This document shows positions 1 to 7,201 of a DNA stretch of 30,233 nt, piece by piece. How positions within the stretch are numbered: the stretch's first letter is position 1; every line of letters starts with the position of its first letter. The notes below the pieces were generated by a model. It ran no database searches, had not been told where the DNA came from, and worked only from the letters and a program-made list of their open reading frames with translations. The stretch covers positions 1 to 30,233 of the forward strand of contig LJNA01000009.1 of assembly GCA_001304365.1 (NCBI GenBank). Direction: 5' to 3'. The DNA comes from Syntrophobacter sp. DG_60 (GTDB taxonomy: Bacteria; Desulfobacterota; Desulfofervidia; Desulfofervidales; DG-60). The position numbers and the translations under genes were made by a program.

Positions 1-1316
1 CTTTCATGGAAGAAATCTGTAGAAACTTTTAATGTTAATATTGTTTCTACTTTATCCATAGGCCCACCTGAAGGCCATACAAACGGTTGTCCATCCACAT
101 CTTTTTTTGAATTGATTAATTGGATAAATTGAAAGCTAGCTAGCCAATTAGAAATAACCCATTTATCCAAGCCAATAACATAATTGTAACAATCTGTTGG
201 TGCCCATCCAAACTTGCCATCTTTGGTGCGATAAGCCCGGTAATCGTTTTTTACATAGGCAAATTCTCCTCTAACAGTAAGACCTTTTATTAAAAAAGGA
301 CCACTTACAAATGTCTTAGAAAATGTTCCTCCCCAGACATTTATACGGTGATACCTCTGGATAAAACGAAAAGTGCTACCAGGGGGAGCAATTCCCCTTG
401 AACTTAAGAAACTTTGGAGCTCCGCAGGGCTCATGTGCATACTCATAGCTAGTTGCTGAAGTTTTTGCAAATCCATCGTGCTTGTATCCACATTGGTAAT
501 CCTTTCTGGGGATTCAGTCTCCCAGGAATAGATATAATTTAGGGTATATTCAAAATTACCTAAAATATCCCTCCACCTAACACCAAACTTTGAGTTTCCC
601 CATTTTTCCCCAGGTCTTCCTTCTTCAGAAATTATTCGGTAATCAAAGGGCACACCAGCCATGCCATTATGGCTAAGTTCCATTAAACTTTGCATCATCC
701 TAGCCCCTTCTTTACTAGTCCCAATAGCAAAAGGTGCCCCCACTGCTGGCCAATAATCTGGCTCAAAGTCAGGAATCAATAAAAATTGAAATGTGCCATT
801 CAAGGTAGGCTGAAATTCCATTTTTAACATCCAAAGAGGAATTTTTATTTCATTCCAAGGCTTAAGACTAAACTCCCGCCACTCTAGGGGATTTACATAT
901 TTATCCAAGACCCTTATACCATCCGCCGTGCCCCAGGTAATCAGTTGCTTACCTGCTCTGATGTCTAAATAATCAGAGAAAAAATCCACATAAAGCTCTC
1001 TCACCCAGGAGATGCCTTGCCAGGTCTCACGATTGGTATACATAGCTTGATGAGCAGGGGCATATTCATCTTCCTGATTATAGGCATGATCCCAGTATTT
1101 ATAGAGATGGCCATAGAATGAGAGCCATGGTTTTGGTTTATACTGCCCCCTTACATCAACAATGTTCATAATTTTAATCCACTTTGTAAAATCAGGATAA
1201 ACACCAGTCTCATTTTTAATATAACCCTCTACTGTAACAGGGCCTTTTTCTAAAATAGTTGCCTGCCCTAAACTAGGCAAAAAGACCACTAACAAAACAA
1301 TTACCCATTTTCTCAT
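1..1316 (-). CDS. DUF1302-type outer-membrane beta-barrel protein (3' end outside the window)
   Basis: The frame stays open from an ATG at 1316 to the window edge, giving 438 codons with no stop. A strong Shine-Dalgarno (AGGAGGGG, about 1321-1330) precedes the start. Residues 1-19 form a signal peptide ending near LGQA. The mature part is rich in aromatic residues and alternating polar/hydrophobic strands, as expected of an outer-membrane barrel. The segment RAGKQLITWG at 120-129, followed by a leucine/asparagine-rich strand, matches the conserved region of the DUF1302 family (established family knowledge, recalled rather than searched). Such proteins often sit beside LolA-like and MMPL/RND genes, as here, so it is probably the outer-membrane component of that export system. 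Its upstream neighbour on the minus strand is separated from it by the four-helix-bundle cassette. Substrate unknown; the C-terminus cannot be judged. Confidence 0.75.
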   Translation of the reverse strand, partial: MRKWVIVLLVVFLPSLGQATILEKGPVTVEGYIKNETGVYPDFTKWIKIMNIVDVRGQYKPKPWLSFYGHLYKYWDHAYNQEDEYAPAHQAMYTNRETWQGISWVRELYVDFFSDYLDIRAGKQLITWGTADGIRVLDKYVNPLEWREFSLKPWNEIKIPLWMLKMEFQPTLNGTFQFLLIPDFEPDYWPAVGAPFAIGTSKEGARMMQSLMELSHNGMAGVPFDYRIISEEGRPGEKWGNSKFGVRWRDILGNFEYTLNYIYSWETESPERITNVDTSTMDLQKLQQLAMSMHMSPAELQSFLSSRGIAPPGSTFRFIQRYHRINVWGGTFSKTFVSGPFLIKGLTVRGEFAYVKNDYRAYRTKDGKFGWAPTDCYNYVIGLDKWVISNWLASFQFIQLINSKKDVDGQPFVWPSGGPMDKVETILTLKVSTDFFHE

Positions 1317-1330
1317 CACTCCCCTCCTCT

Positions 1331-1388
1331 TAAAAATCTCAAATTTCAAGCTCCAAATCTCAAACAAATACCAAATTCTAAATCTAAA
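1331..1388. repeat. Degenerate 7-bp-period repeat, left flank of the four-helix-bundle gene
   Basis: The stretch consists of degenerate heptamers such as CTCAAAT, TTCAAGC, TCCAAAT, CTCAAAC and AAATTCT read on the plus strand. It is the inverted counterpart of the TTTGGAA array at 1756-1783. It begins directly after the ribosome-binding site of the DUF1302 gene and runs up to the stop codon of the four-helix-bundle gene. Confidence 0.7.
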
Positions 1389-1392
1389 AATA

Positions 1393-1746
1393 TCATCTTG
1401 ATTTTCCTACTATTGAATTGAAGATTTTTGTGAGTTGAGTTGCTTCTTCAAGTAGCCGTTCTCTTTCTTTCTCACCTTGGAGCTTAACTTCGATAAGTTT
1501 TAGCCAATAGGCACTTTCTTTGGACTCCTTACGACAAATCTTGATCCTCATTACAAAATCCTTTTTGCTTAAGGATTCATTTGCCTCAATATAATTTGCT
1601 CCAACAGAACTGGAAGATTTAATAAGCTGTTTAGCTATCTCTATATTGGCCATAGTTTTTGGAATAGTTTTTATAAACTCAATCATTTCTTTAGCAAACT
1701 TTAAGGTTCGTTCTTCCAAATCATAATGTTTTGAATTTTTGGTCAT
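1393..1746 (-). CDS. Four-helix-bundle protein (S23 / 23S intervening-sequence type)
   Basis: The 117-residue, highly helical and charged protein matches the family first found inside intervening sequences of bacterial 23S rRNA genes and later as stand-alone genes. Hallmarks visible are an N-terminal DLEERTLKFAKEMIEFIK helix, then the central SSSVGANYIEANESLSKKDF segment around residues 45-65, and a helical KICRKESKESAYWLKLIE stretch. No biochemical function is firmly established for the family; related structures are pentameric helical bundles. Here it sits between the LolA-like gene and the DUF1302 gene of one operon and is bounded on both sides by 7-bp repeats in inverted orientation, which looks like an inserted cassette. 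No good ribosome-binding site is visible before the ATG; the sequence there is repeat-derived. Confidence 0.85.
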   Translation of the reverse strand: MTKNSKHYDLEERTLKFAKEMIEFIKTIPKTMANIEIAKQLIKSSSSVGANYIEANESLSKKDFVMRIKICRKESKESAYWLKLIEVKLQGEKERERLLEEATQLTKIFNSIVGKSR

Positions 1747-1755
1747 TTGAATTTA

Positions 1756-1783
1756 TTTGGAATTTGGAATTTGGAATTTGGAA
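1756..1783. repeat. Four perfect TTTGGAA tandem copies, right flank of the four-helix-bundle gene
   Basis: Four exact head-to-tail copies of TTTGGAA occupy 1756-1783, with degenerate copies on either side. Read on the minus strand they give TTCCAAA, the same unit seen degenerate in the left flank on the plus strand, so the two arrays are inverted relative to each other. The array stops about eight bases short of the stop codon (1792-1794) of the LolA-like gene. Confidence 0.9.
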
Positions 1784-1791
1784 ATTTGATT

Positions 1792-2670
1792 TTACCATTC
1801 TTGTCTTTCCAGTGTTTTTTCTGTAAAGAATCTCTCACTTATATCTGTATTAAAAACGGGCTTCTTTTTCGCACCCATTACAATAATATCCCTATGGCCG
1901 GTCTTAAAATTATAAACCTCGTAAAAAACTGGATAGTAGCAGTCATCTCCTGGATAGACATAATAATGGAAGATTTCTTTATACATTCTGCCTTTTTTAT
2001 CATAATATTCTTCATAGACAGAGGTCCCTGTCTTTTTGTCTATCCAGACAATTCTTTTTTCATAATACCAGCGCTTCTTTTTGGGATACCCCTCTACCTT
2101 GTAACAAGGGACTCCTTCACAATACATCTTTCCATCCCAGCCACTTTTATAGCCAGAAAAGATATCTTCTCCAATGAGTTTATAAGTTTCATAACCATAT
2201 CTTCTTGTGGTAATCTCTTCTACAGTATATTCAGTGCCCATAAATGAATCATCCTCTTCTGCCTGAGAAACCTTCCTTATCTTCTTCCAAGCAGGGAGCC
2301 AGAGCCAGATATCATTTTGTTTATTTACATCTAAATAGGCCCAGGTAAGTATTGCTAGGCCCTTTGTGTATTCAGGATATGTGATTGAAATTATATCCTT
2401 ATAATCAAGCCCTCTTTTTCCATGTAAGACAATCCTTTTTCTTGCTGCCCCCTTTGTCCTCTTAAAGCCTGACTTATCTATCATAATTACATCGATGTCC
2501 TCATATGTCACATCATCAGCATATCTAGTGAATTTTATATCAAACCAGGCCTTCATCAGTTCGTCAGCAGTGGGTTTTTCAGGTATGTTTGGCGGATGAC
2601 ACACCGGGCCAGCCCAAGAAAAACTAGCCCACAAAAACAAAAAAACCATTACGGATAAGACTTTTTTCAT
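1792..2670 (-). CDS. LolA-like outer-membrane lipoprotein-sorting protein (TP0789-type)
   Basis: The 292-residue exported protein has a clear signal peptide (residues 1-20, cleavage after SWA). Its mature sequence has the features of the LolA-like family usually annotated 'outer membrane lipoprotein-sorting protein': an early DELMKAW helix, then beta strands carrying ILTWAYLDV, IWLWLPAWKKIRKVS and the acidic DDSFMGTEYTVEEI segment at about 140-154. The fold is a half-barrel that shields a lipid or lipoprotein in the periplasm (family knowledge). It overlaps the stop of the upstream MMPL transporter by four bases (ATGA) and has a strong Shine-Dalgarno (GGAGGAGGG) inside that gene, so the two are translationally coupled. 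The partnership suggests transfer of a lipid-like substrate from the inner-membrane pump toward the DUF1302 barrel; this is inference. Confidence 0.8.
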   Translation of the reverse strand: MKKVLSVMVFLFLWASFSWAGPVCHPPNIPEKPTADELMKAWFDIKFTRYADDVTYEDIDVIMIDKSGFKRTKGAARKRIVLHGKRGLDYKDIISITYPEYTKGLAILTWAYLDVNKQNDIWLWLPAWKKIRKVSQAEEDDSFMGTEYTVEEITTRRYGYETYKLIGEDIFSGYKSGWDGKMYCEGVPCYKVEGYPKKKRWYYEKRIVWIDKKTGTSVYEEYYDKKGRMYKEIFHYYVYPGDDCYYPVFYEVYNFKTGHRDIIVMGAKKKPVFNTDISERFFTEKTLERQEW

Positions 2671-4988
2671 TTTCCCTCCTCCTTAAACAAAAATTTTGGT
2701 TTGATTATTAGCAAAAATGTAGGTAAAAGGATTAAGGCAGAAAGCATATTGATAAATAATAAAAATCCCAGTGTACCTCCTAATTTTGCCTGAAGCTTTA
2801 GATTTGAAAACAGCCAGGAATATACGCCAATAGTCAGAATGGTTCCAGTAAAGAATACCGCCCGGCCACAGGTTTTTACTGCTTCCTGAATGGCAGCTAT
2901 CAGTGACCCTTTCCTATTTATTTCTTCCTTTATGCGAGACGCAAGATAAATGCTATAGTCAATGCCAAGCCCTGTGCCCATGGCAGCTACTGGTAAAGTG
3001 GCCAATGTAAATGGCACATTTAATAACCCAAAGCTACCAAATGTAAGGATAATACTGAAAAACAAGGGAATAAAGAGCAAAAGACCACCAGTGAAAGAAC
3101 GCAAGGCAAGTGAGACACGTAAAAGGATAAGCAAAGAAAGGACAAACATATTTACTACTAGACCTTTTTTTATAATATCGTTGGTAGCACCTAAAATGCC
3201 AATTGGGCCACCCGCAAACTCAAACTTTGCCCATGGGGTTTTATGATATTCCTTTATCCAATCCCTTGTTTCTGAAATAATTTCCTCTATAGTGCTGCCT
3301 CGACAATCCTTAAGGTCTAAACGGATATTGGCATAGGTATGAGATGGGTCCACAATGCCAGAAAATTCACCTGGGAAGGCATTACTTTCATAGAGAAATA
3401 GATATTCTCCTATAGCCTTATCACTATCTGGCACATAGAAATGTTTTCTATCACCTCCAAATACTACTAGATTCATAAGCTTCATATAATCAGCCAAAGA
3501 AAGGCCATAACCTGCCTCAGGAGAATTATTCCTTAAATAGGTCTCAAGCCCATCCATCTCCCTCATCACGTCTGCCCTGACTAAGGCATTTTCTTCTTTT
3601 CCTTTTACCAATATAAAATAGGGAGTTGAGCCAGAAAAATAATGATTAATCTTTCTTTCTGCCTCATTATAAGGGGCATTCCGATAAAGGATAGAAGTGC
3701 CTGGTTCTATTTCACCTATTGTGATTTTTTTAGTGCCATAAAGGGAGAGGGCTAAAATGGCTATAAAAAAGCAGACAACAAAGGCCATATTTCTCTTTTT
3801 TGGATAAAAATTGCCCAACTTTTCTAAAAATCTAGCGGCAATGCCTGCACTTTTTACACTTCCTTTAAATCTGGGTAAGGGAAATGTAGCAAAGCAGGCA
3901 GGCAAAAATCCCACAACAGTAAGAAAAATACTTAAGATGCCAAAGCTGCCCAAAACAGCAATGCTCTTAATAGAAGAAATAGGAATCAGCCAGAGGGATG
4001 AAAAACCCAAAAAATCTGTAAAAAGCGATGCCCTAATGGGGTTTAGTAGAGAGAGGAGTACCCCTTTTGCTACCTCTTCCTTCTCTACATACTGCTTACT
4101 TAGTTCAAAATACCTCTGTATAAACTGGATAGAGTGGCTGATAGTGACAACAAAGATAAGAAAGGGAATAAGTACAGTAAATGGATTCAATGAATAATTA
4201 AATACCTTAAGTACAGAAAGGCTCATAAGGACAGACAGAGTGCCTGAAAAAAGTGGCAAGATAAAGCCCCTTTTCTTTTTAAATGCAAAAAATAAAAGAC
4301 AAAGGATGATGAGCACGGTAATGGAAAATATATAAAGGATAAAACCCAGATGGGCCTCGATGTAGCCTTCTAATGTGGGGCGGCCACTGACATAAATATT
4401 GTGTTTTTTATCCTTATATTTTCTGATAATTTTATTTACTTTCTCATAGATAACCCTAGATGGGACTTCTTCTTTAAATTCTGCTTGAATCAGAGTGGCC
4501 TTAAAATCCTTTGACACAAGCGGGCCATAAACTAAAGGATTTCTTAAGATCTTTTGTCTTAAAACCCGCCACCCTTCTTTAGTCTCAGGGACATCCCTTA
4601 GAAGCCTCCTGACATCAAAGCCTTCTTTGTGTATTTCGACATGCTTTATTTGCCGGGAAAAAAGACAAAGCATACGCCTTGGATTTATTTCATCCAGATA
4701 AGAAAGCTCATCAAATATGCCATAGAGTTTTTCTAGGGTAACAGGGTTTAGGATGGTGCCTTCATTTACCTCAATGGCAATATTTACTCGATTTAGACCT
4801 CCAAAATGTTTATTTAACTCTCTTTGAACCTTAATGAATGGGTGCTTTGTAGGCATAAAATCTGTGCTTCTAGTGACAACTCTTATATCTTTAATGAAAT
4901 AAAAAGAGGCAATACTCAATATAATAGGTAAGATTAAAAATAGATACTTATGCCTTACTATAAAGCTAGCCAGTTTTTCAGTTCTCAT
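2667..4988 (-). CDS. MMPL/RND-family inner-membrane transporter
   Basis: At 773 residues it is a full-length two-repeat RND exporter of the MMPL/SSD type. The first membrane helix lies near residues 13-33, followed by a periplasmic domain to about 212, helices at roughly 214-290 and 318-370, a seventh near 400-418, a second periplasmic domain, and a last group from about 610 to 765. The second half carries GTGLGIDYS at about 672-680, the conserved helix-4 motif with the proton-relay Asp-Tyr of MMPL proteins. The equivalent position in the first half reads FVVTISHSIQF, so only one half seems to keep the canonical pair. It leads an operon with the LolA-like and DUF1302 genes and most likely moves a hydrophobic molecule out of the inner membrane. 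The ATG at 4988 lacks an obvious ribosome-binding site but follows a good promoter. Confidence 0.85.
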   Translation of the reverse strand: MRTEKLASFIVRHKYLFLILPIILSIASFYFIKDIRVVTRSTDFMPTKHPFIKVQRELNKHFGGLNRVNIAIEVNEGTILNPVTLEKLYGIFDELSYLDEINPRRMLCLFSRQIKHVEIHKEGFDVRRLLRDVPETKEGWRVLRQKILRNPLVYGPLVSKDFKATLIQAEFKEEVPSRVIYEKVNKIIRKYKDKKHNIYVSGRPTLEGYIEAHLGFILYIFSITVLIILCLLFFAFKKKRGFILPLFSGTLSVLMSLSVLKVFNYSLNPFTVLIPFLIFVVTISHSIQFIQRYFELSKQYVEKEEVAKGVLLSLLNPIRASLFTDFLGFSSLWLIPISSIKSIAVLGSFGILSIFLTVVGFLPACFATFPLPRFKGSVKSAGIAARFLEKLGNFYPKKRNMAFVVCFFIAILALSLYGTKKITIGEIEPGTSILYRNAPYNEAERKINHYFSGSTPYFILVKGKEENALVRADVMREMDGLETYLRNNSPEAGYGLSLADYMKLMNLVVFGGDRKHFYVPDSDKAIGEYLFLYESNAFPGEFSGIVDPSHTYANIRLDLKDCRGSTIEEIISETRDWIKEYHKTPWAKFEFAGGPIGILGATNDIIKKGLVVNMFVLSLLILLRVSLALRSFTGGLLLFIPLFFSIILTFGSFGLLNVPFTLATLPVAAMGTGLGIDYSIYLASRIKEEINRKGSLIAAIQEAVKTCGRAVFFTGTILTIGVYSWLFSNLKLQAKLGGTLGFLLFINMLSALILLPTFLLIIKPKFLFKEEGK

Positions 4989-5014
4989 TTTAATAGTAAA
5001 ATTTTAATAAGAGG

Positions 5015-5043
5015 CTTTTAATATAATTTAAAAAAAATGTCAA
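5015..5043 (-). promoter_or_regulatory. Sigma70-type promoter for the MMPL operon
   Basis: On the minus strand a perfect -35 box TTGACA (5043-5038) is followed by a 17-base AT-rich spacer and TAAAAG (5020-5015, four of six consensus). It lies 26 bases upstream of the MMPL start codon, giving a short leader. Confidence 0.55.
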
Positions 5044-5065
5044 GCCTAAAATCGTGGAACCACTA

Positions 5066-5090
5066 GACTATTTAACGAATTGACTAATCC
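5066..5090. repeat. Dispersed intergenic repeat, copy 1
   Basis: The core GACTATTTAACGAATTGAC resembles 16788-16810 (19 of 23 positions identical by eye over the longer alignment) and the GACTATTTGACGATTT segment at 15262-15277. All three copies lie in gaps between genes. Confidence 0.6.
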
Positions 5091-5139
5091 AAGGATTGCC
5101 TTCTCTTTATTAAGTTTCTATAATGGTTTTATGGATATG

Positions 5140-5167
5140 TTGACTCATTTTCCTTATGGGATATGAT
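5140..5167 (+). promoter_or_regulatory. Promoter-like sequence upstream of the DUF362 gene
   Basis: TTGACT (5140-5145) and TATGAT (5162-5167) are separated by 16 bases, each five of six to the sigma70 consensus. The following gene starts 158 bases downstream, so the leader would be long; no riboswitch-like structure was recognised in it. Confidence 0.4.
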
Positions 5168-5324
5168 CTCCCTCTCATGATGGTATTAGTTGCAATCCCT
5201 CATGTTAAAAAGAGTAAAGCACCATAGTTTACACGGCTTAAACTGTTCGTTGAGTTTTCCAGTCACTCTTTTTTTCTGGTGGACTCAACTCACCTTATGC
5301 TACATTTCATAAAGGTTTATTAGG

Positions 5325-6353
5325 ATGAAATCAAAAAGGTTAGTATCACTGGTAAAAGGTGAAGACCGATATCAAAATATATACCGTGCCTTAGAAATCA
5401 TTAAACCTGACCTTGAACCCTTAAAACAAAAGACTAATATTTTGATAAAACCCAATCTACTATCTCCTGAAAATCCCTATGCAAATACCCACGTGGTGGC
5501 CATCCAGGTCATTATTGATTTTCTGGCTGAAAACCTTGGCGACTTCGCCAGCAAAAACATAGTAATATTTGAGGGGAGTGCCGGGGCCTATTATCAGAAA
5601 TCATCTACTCGGGAGGTCTTTGCTCGCTTTGGTTACTTTGCACTGGAACAAAACTATAAAAATGTGAAGTTGGAATGTATCGAAAACTGTTCAGAGTATA
5701 TTCCTTTTGAAATCAAGTCCATTGCTGGCTCCGAACAGGCCAGGCTGGTAAAGAGAGTAAGGGATTTTGACTATATCATCTCCGTCAACCTGCCTAAAAC
5801 GCATGATTATGCCATCGCGACTTTGGGAATAAAAAACATGATTGGCCTAATAAAACAAGAGGACAAGTCCTTAATACACGGACTGCGCATCTCAAGTGCG
5901 CGTTTCAAGACCATATTCACCCTCATCCCTACCTGGATGATATCCTGGGCTCGGAGGCGGGCCTCTGGTGCCGTCAATTTACTCTTCAGATACACTCCAT
6001 CCTATCGGAAGGGTGTGAAGGTGATCCACCGCAACATTGCCACATTGGCTAAACTGGTCTGGCCAGACCTGGTGGTGTTGGATGGGTTCTACGGCATGGA
6101 AGGAGATGGGCCAGTGGATGGAACGCCGATCCACTTAAATATAGCAATTGCCTCCACTGATCCACTCAAAGCCGATGCCTTAGGAGCAAGAATAATAGGG
6201 TTTGAACCGGAGGCAATTGGCTATCTGTATTACCTTGCTCAGGATGAATTGGGAGACCCTTCATTAGATGGTTTGGTCGGTACACCGCTTGAAGAGGCTG
6301 TTGTGGAATTCAAGCCGCACAGCAACTATAAAGTACAGTGCCTTTGGAGATAG
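5325..6353 (+). CDS. DUF362 domain-containing protein
   Basis: The 342-residue soluble protein matches the DUF362 family throughout. It has IKPNLLSP near residue 41-48, FEGSAGAYYQ in the first third, LPKTHDYAIATLGIKNMIG at about 155-174 (the strongest family signature) and VVLDGFYGMEGDGPVDGTP near 247-265. The family occurs in many anaerobes, often fused to a 4Fe-4S ferredoxin domain; no CxxC clusters are present here, so this is the cluster-free form. Its reaction is not established. Codons between about 5880 and 6130 use more G and C in third position than the flanking genes, a possible sign of different ancestry. It stands alone, with decayed gene fragments downstream. The ATG at 5325 is chosen because it follows AAGG at a usable distance. 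Confidence 0.8.
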   Translation: MKSKRLVSLVKGEDRYQNIYRALEIIKPDLEPLKQKTNILIKPNLLSPENPYANTHVVAIQVIIDFLAENLGDFASKNIVIFEGSAGAYYQKSSTREVFARFGYFALEQNYKNVKLECIENCSEYIPFEIKSIAGSEQARLVKRVRDFDYIISVNLPKTHDYAIATLGIKNMIGLIKQEDKSLIHGLRISSARFKTIFTLIPTWMISWARRRASGAVNLLFRYTPSYRKGVKVIHRNIATLAKLVWPDLVVLDGFYGMEGDGPVDGTPIHLNIAIASTDPLKADALGARIIGFEPEAIGYLYYLAQDELGDPSLDGLVGTPLEEAVVEFKPHSNYKVQCLWR

Positions 6354-6413
6354 AAAAACCAACATTCAAATTGTATAAATGTGGCCTTTGTACTGTCTCA
6401 ATCAAGGTTTAGA

Positions 6414-6479
6414 TTATATTAATCCAAAAAACGCATTTATTACCTTTTGCACCTCATCTATGGTTACTTTATCATTGCA
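6414..6479 (-). pseudogene. Remnant of an EF-hand/dockerin-like C-terminal tail
   Basis: The minus strand encodes CNDKVTIDEVQKVINAFFGL followed by Ile and a TAA stop at 6416-6414. This closely resembles the last Ca-binding repeat of dockerin-like domains (a D-x-N-x-D-G-x-V-T-I-D-E-V-Q-x-V-I-N pattern), with the leading Asp and the Gly lost. Upstream the frame is soon broken. I read it as a decayed gene end, not an active gene. Confidence 0.5.
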
Positions 6480-6529
6480 GTTAAAAAATGACTTTCTCAA
6501 CAAGCCTTTAGGTTCGGCTCTTTTGACCC

Positions 6530-6632
6530 TTATTTGTCCCCCACTATCTTTAAAAATCTCTCCACCAGTTTGGGGTCAAATTGGGTGCCTGCACCTTTTT
6601 TTAATTTCCTTTATGACTTCCTCTTTTGACCA
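6530..6632 (-). pseudogene. Frameshifted C-terminal remnant of an HD-GYP domain protein
   Basis: On the minus strand, WSKEEVIKEIKK (from 6632) continues in the next frame as GAGTQFDPKLVERFLKIV and ends at a TAA at 6532-6530. Joined, this is the characteristic end of an HD-GYP cyclic-di-GMP phosphodiesterase domain, where G-T-Q-F-D-P is highly conserved. The frame change falls in a run of seven A residues, so one inserted A explains it. Everything upstream of 6632 has been replaced by the start of the plus-strand NTPase gene, so most of the gene is gone. Confidence 0.75.
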
Positions 6633-7147
6633 AAAACATCTTTATAACCGGAAGGCCAGGCTGTGGAAAGACAACTCTGATAATGCAAATCATTAAAGAG
6701 TTGAATTTAAATATAGGAGGGTTTTATACTGCTGAAATTAGAGAAAGAGGGCAGAGAAAAGGGTTTAATATTATTGACCTTGGAAGGAAGGAAGGAGTCT
6801 TGGCCGATATAGACCTAAAAAGTCCTTATAAAGTAGGCAAATATAAAGTAAATTTGAAAGACTTGGAAGAAATAGGGGTAAAATCTATATTAAATGCAAT
6901 TAATGAAAATAAGATAGTGATAATTGATGAAATTGGGAAAATGGAGTTATTCTCTGAAAAATTTAGGAAGGCGGTTGAGGAGGCGGTAAATAGTAAAAAT
7001 AAGGTGCTTGGAACTATAAAACTGACCAAAGACCCTTTTACAGAAAAAATTAAAAATAGAAAAGATACAAGAATCTTCCATTTGACAGAAGGCAACTTTA
7101 AACAAATCAAAACAGAGATTATTAAAACTCTTAGACTATCAGCTTAG
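6626..7147 (+). CDS. THEP1-type nucleoside-triphosphatase (AAA/P-loop NTPase)
   Basis: The 173-residue protein begins almost directly with a P-loop (TGRPGCGKTT, residues 8-17). It carries GGFYTAEIRERGQRKGFNI at 31-49, the family's second signature, and a Walker B segment VIIDEIGKME at 98-107 in which D101 and E102 coordinate Mg and activate water. These are the marks of the THEP1 family (COG1618), which hydrolyses NTPs in vitro and whose cell role is unclear. Length is normal for the family. The only start that keeps the P-loop strand is TTG at 6626; no Shine-Dalgarno precedes it. The bases around and upstream of the start are remnant HD-GYP sequence in antisense, so the gene's original 5' region may have been lost in a rearrangement. 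Whether it is still translated efficiently is open. Confidence 0.8.
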   Translation: MTKNIFITGRPGCGKTTLIMQIIKELNLNIGGFYTAEIRERGQRKGFNIIDLGRKEGVLADIDLKSPYKVGKYKVNLKDLEEIGVKSILNAINENKIVIIDEIGKMELFSEKFRKAVEEAVNSKNKVLGTIKLTKDPFTEKIKNRKDTRIFHLTEGNFKQIKTEIIKTLRLSA

Positions 7148-7201
7148 TTGCAGTATAGAACTTGACTATATCTTTTTTATTGACAATTATTAGGATTTGA
7201 T

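Larger units (their letters stand above)
5044..5324. other. Non-coding gap between divergent genes
   Basis: I see no convincing gene here. The gap holds a copy of the ACTATTTAAC-type intergenic repeat (5066-5090) and a promoter-like pair at 5140-5167. A frame from about 5149 reads a short hydrophobic peptide to a stop near 5212, but it has no ribosome-binding site or recognisable motif. Confidence 0.4.

Noticed and set aside
1756..1783. CRISPR-like or VNTR array
   Set aside because: The units are 7 bp with no spacers and belong to inverted flanks of the four-helix-bundle gene.
5149..5212. Short hydrophobic open frame in the 5044-5324 gap
   Set aside because: Too short, no ribosome-binding site, no similarity recognised; may be an old remnant but cannot be supported.
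6379..6696. Plus-strand open frame of 105 codons
   Set aside because: It runs antisense through the HD-GYP and dockerin-like remnants and overlaps the NTPase start; no ribosome-binding site or motif.
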